Assembly (NCBI GenBank): GCA_949316235.1 | Contig: OX438742.1 | Location: 13,887,315-13,951,314, forward strand | Reading direction: 5' to 3' | Source: Oegoconia quadripuncta | Lineage: Eukaryota > Arthropoda > Insecta > Lepidoptera > Autostichidae | DNA: 64,000 bases | Shown: in pieces, positions 60,646 to 64,000 of the stretch | Position numbering within the stretch: the stretch's first letter is position 1 | Layout of the letters: every line of letters begins with the position of its first letter | Program-made: the position numbers and the translations under genes | Notes under the pieces: model-generated | Seen by the model: only the letters and a program-made list of their open reading frames with translations | Database searches by the model: none | Told to the model about the DNA's origin: nothing

Positions 60646-60853
60646 CTAACCAGAAAGTTCAATGACTAGTTGACAAAGTAACCTAGCTGCCACAGATGTT
60701 GGAGAAGACAAAATAGTCTGCACAATTTCTATGTCAGAACGATTTAATTTTAGCTTTCTGATTAGTAACTCCCTATTTATCTTGTTCCTGACACACTCTA
60801 TCAATAGATGTTATACGTCTTCCACCTTGCCACAACTTTCACACTGTCGTCTT
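60646..60853 (-). pseudogene. Non-LTR retrotransposon C-terminus with zinc-knuckle motif
   Basis: Minus frame: RQCESCGKVEDV, stop, HLLIECVRNKINRELL, IRKLKLNRSDIEIVQTILSS and SVAARLLCQLVIELSG, stop. CxxCGxxEDxxHLLxEC is the C-terminal zinc-knuckle motif found after the RNase H or palm region of several LINE clades. One in-frame stop between V and H marks it as dead. No upstream polymerase is recognisable. Confidence 0.65.
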
Positions 60854-61240
60854 TAGTAAAGGCAATTTCCAAGGACAAACAACGGCAGACATTGCTTCAA
60901 TTTGCTTAGCGAAAATTTACAGCGAATGCGACAGCGCCACGAGCGCTTTGTAATCATATTACTTTTTTTAATACATTAAATTACGTACGTTTCTGTTGCA
61001 TTCGACTGTAGCAACGTAATAAAATTAAGAGCTTTTACATACGCCTCGCGCGCGGCATTCCGTTTACAAACTTATTAACTTCAAAATATTCGAACTGAAT
61101 AAAGTAATGCAACTTTATACATAAGCTAATACTACATTAATTCTGTGATTTGAGTCTATGAAGTTAGTAGAAATTATTTCGAAACTTCTTATTTAGAAAA
61201 TTATAATTGCATTTCTCTGTATTGAAAATATAAAATCGCG

Positions 61241-61465
61241 AAAACACCCGCGGCTTCGCCTGCGTGGAATAACTGTATCGCGGATATGTTTAATTCGTTT
61301 ATCCCGCGGGGACTACCTACTAACTTCATCAGGATAAAAATATCCTGTCTTAAAATACATGTTATGTTCTATCTATACACCAAATTTCATTCAAATTCGT
61401 TCATCCGTTTTACCGTGATTGAGCAACAAACAAACAAATCTTTCGCATTTATAATATTAGTTAGA
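61241..61465 (-). mobile_element. Helitron-like element lacking its CTAG end
   Basis: The TCTAACTAATATTATAAATG end is at 61465 and the body blocks are clear (AACGAATTTGAATGAAATTT on the minus strand). The other end degenerates at CGCGGGTGTTTT, with no CTAG, so it is truncated or decayed. Confidence 0.7.
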
Positions 61466-63254
61466 AGATTGCTAGTAGGTATGTACGTTACATACTTTTT
61501 GGGTATAAAAACTTTATTGATATTTCTGACTATTTTGTTTTTTCTCATATAGATAAGAGAAACACGCATATACAACGTTAATATTTCTTAGGTAATCCAT
61601 TAAAACTTACGATACAAAAAAGTTAAATTTTTGACGCGCACTTCAATTCGTATATTGGGGCGACCGTGACCGGCTCTCCCCTTTATCGAATAAATATTTA
61701 TATCGTTCCGTTCGTAAATGTTCAAAATTTTTTGTGATTGCAATGGTTTTATTCGCGCTGCATCGAAAGTCCGATTTAATTGTATCCACACCACACACTC
61801 GGTTTGATGACTGCAAAACGTTCACCGCAACGTAAATAACAACATTTTTGTGTTGCAAATTCAAACTTGGGCAGAGTCGAGGTCTTAGATTCGAGATAAA
61901 TATTGTTTTGTATTTTTTGATTGTATATGAATTCTGCGGTATTGGGTGTGTTTTTAATGTGCTTTATAATGGTCGTGTTGGATCTTCTTTAAGCTTTTTA
62001 ATTTAGGCGGCGATATCTTTTTAATCTATGACAATTAAATATGAGGAAACATGCAGTAGTTTGAAGTACCTTAAGAAAAATAAGTTGATGAAAAGGGATA
62101 TGAATAAATAAATAATATTATAAATCATTTTATTCATGTAGGCAATACAATATGCATTTATGAACGTCACTTGTTTTTTAAACTACTACTAGCTCGAAAC
62201 GCGACGGCTACTGAGAAGAGCTAGCGAGAAACTATAAAGATATAAGGGTTATTAGATTAATGTAACCAGAAATAAAGGAATATGTCAAACATAGGCATAG
62301 ATTTCCAGAGGGACCGGAATAATGCGCTTCAGTAGGTATGCGAATAAGCACAAAATATTCGAAGAATGTGTATAATTAAAGTAGAAGAATCCTAAGTTAC
62401 GTCACTAAGGTGGGCCGGGAATCTTACAGTTTAGACGTCTTTATACATTAGACCATCCTTATTGCACATGCACATAATTGCAGATTTGATGTCGCTGTTA
62501 CTTTTAGCACATTATCGTCTACAACGCCCAATAACTTTAGGTACTCCATATTATTAAATTCGTATGAAATTTTGCGAGACCCATTTCCCCCGTGACAGAA
62601 CCGCCTGGCGACGTCACCGCAATACGAATCCTGGCTATGGGCCTGGATACTATAAAAGAGACTAGGAGATCGTGATGATAACAGTACGGATCTATCGTGT
62701 GGGCAGCAACACCTTATAGAGCTCCTAAAAAAACTGCGATCGAGCATCGTGGTGGTTACGGCATCTATTCTCCGTTCTGTGTGCTAACTCGCCTGGTATA
62801 ATGGTGCTAGATTCTGAAGGTCGAATCTATAGAGTGGGTTTAGACTATTTGGCATCACCGATTGCATAGCGTTCTTTTTTTCCTATTGTTGATGTTAACA
62901 ATAGGAATAGGAAAATGTCTGTATCGTTCTTTTATATGTTTGAAGTAGTACTCCAGTACTTTAAGACTATACCTCCCGGGCATGCGGAGGTTACCATAAT
63001 TTGTAGTGTTAAGTACCAAACCTATTGTTAGATTAGGTGTAATTGAACTGATGTTAATAATTGTTGGCAATCCTAAATATGTAAAATCAAATAAATCTAT
63101 GGAAATAAATACTAAGAGGACGCTTATACCCAGTAATGAACTTCTATAAACTGTTGATGTGATGCGTGGCATGTATTAAGCTAACTAAACGGCAAAAATT
63201 CAAACTTTAAATGATTTCAACGTACCTACGACATACATTCAGTCAACGTTGTTG
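61466..63254. other. No gene seen
   Basis: Unassigned intergenic DNA. A patch at 62570-62770 is GC-richer and contains ACTATAAAAGAGAC, promoter-like but with no associated frame I can identify. Confidence 0.4.
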
Positions 63255-64000
63255 TTAGATTGGCACAACAGTTTTCCATTTTGGCGCGGAGTTTGAGTTA
63301 CATCTGTTATTTATATTAAATACAGCGCTGTTTTTAGTTATAATCATATTGCGAATTTCATAATGAACAAAAACATCGCAAACAGAGTTTGTCTTAAATT
63401 TTGCATCGCCAATAAAATTTCGTGTGTGCGAATCGACTTTATTAAAACACGTGTTTATGAGTGGTACAAAGTTTTCAATAGCGGTCGAGATATGATGGAA
63501 GATTTGCCTCGCTCTGGTAGGCCATCGACGTCTGCAACTGAAGTTAACATCGGAAAAGTGAAGAAAAGCGTGACTAAAAATCCTCATTCAACTTTGAGAG
63601 AGATAGCCGCCGAACTTTCTGTATCTCACCACATTCGACGAAAAAGGCCAGATTTGTGGAAAGAATTTTGAATTTTGTACCACTATAATGCGCCTTCGCA
63701 CATGGCCATCATTGTGAACGATTTTTTTTTTCAAAAGCTCAACAAATACCATTGAGCAACCTTATTCACCATGTAATATGGCTCCAGCCTACTTCTTTCT
63801 TTTTCCTAAACTCAAATTACTACTTCGTGGCACCCGTTTTCATTCGGTAGAAGACATAAAGGAGAATTCACGGCGAGGACAGAACTCAATTCTGGAAAAA
63901 GCGTTTAAAAAATGTTTTGATGATTGGATTGGAATTCATTGGCGTAAATGCATCGTCAGTCAGTATGTCTAAGCTACTACCGATTCGGAAAGGGAAACAT
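63255..64000 (+). pseudogene. Mariner (DD34D) transposase pseudogene, runs to window edge
   Basis: A likely 5' terminal repeat (TTAGATTGGCACAACAG) lies near 63258. The frame from 63363 gives the N-terminal helix-turn-helix half (NRVCLKFCIANKISC, TRVYEWYKVFNSGRD, EDLPRSGRPSTSATEVNIGK, STLREIAAELSVSHH). It then jumps directly to RRKRPDLWKEF, so most of the catalytic domain is deleted. After a frameshift the end reappears at 63778: MAPAYFFLFPKLKLLLRGTR to CFDDWIGIHW. The third catalytic Asp (normally in APxD) is Tyr. A second small deletion removes part of the first helix-turn-helix. The 3' terminus may lie beyond 64000. Confidence 0.85.

Overview
The window looks like a piece of a lepidopteran (moth or butterfly) nuclear chromosome. 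This is inferred from the AT-rich intergenic DNA, short GT-AG introns, and repeats typical of that order: short non-autonomous Helitron-like elements with CTAG ends, several tRNA-headed SINE families, RTE- and Jockey-like LINE remnants, and a mariner remnant. The species cannot be read from the sequence. The window is gene-poor.

The one gene that can be assembled completely is a glycerol kinase on the minus strand. It has eight coding exons between 51327 (ATG) and 41882 (stop). All introns are GT-AG, phases agree at every junction, and the product is 514 residues. Its seven introns host inserted or rearranged DNA: a SINE in intron 1, a 33-bp-arm palindrome beside a LINE scrap in intron 2, a long-TIR MITE in intron 3, a hairpin repeat in intron 4, a perfect 276-bp tandem duplication in intron 5, and SINE and hairpin scraps in intron 7.

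Region by region: 1-5.8 kb is a dense SINE and RTE-LINE graveyard. 5.8-8.1 kb contains a possible first exon of a DUF229-like gene (7.5-7.8 kb, minus, uncertain). 8-20 kb is mostly unassigned AT-rich DNA with a MITE, SINEs and one Helitron-like element. 20-31 kb holds SINE A copies, LINE 3' scraps, four Helitron-like elements and a diverged six-unit tandem array (26.7-27.3 kb). 31-41 kb has a Harbinger-type MITE with TTA duplications, SINE B copies and two LINE remnants. 41.8-51.3 kb is glycerol kinase. 51.3-64 kb carries a SINE whose core is inverted in place, a diverged 296-bp direct repeat, a 5'-truncated Jockey-like LINE with an intact 195-codon C-terminal frame and poly(A), a zinc-knuckle LINE remnant, and a catalytically dead mariner running to the right edge.

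No rRNA gene, functional tRNA gene, CRISPR array or virus is visible. The tRNA-like B-box sequences all sit in SINE heads. The most unusual items are structural: the 276-bp identical duplication, the inverted-core SINE, two long perfect palindromes, the six-unit array and the long-TIR MITE pair.
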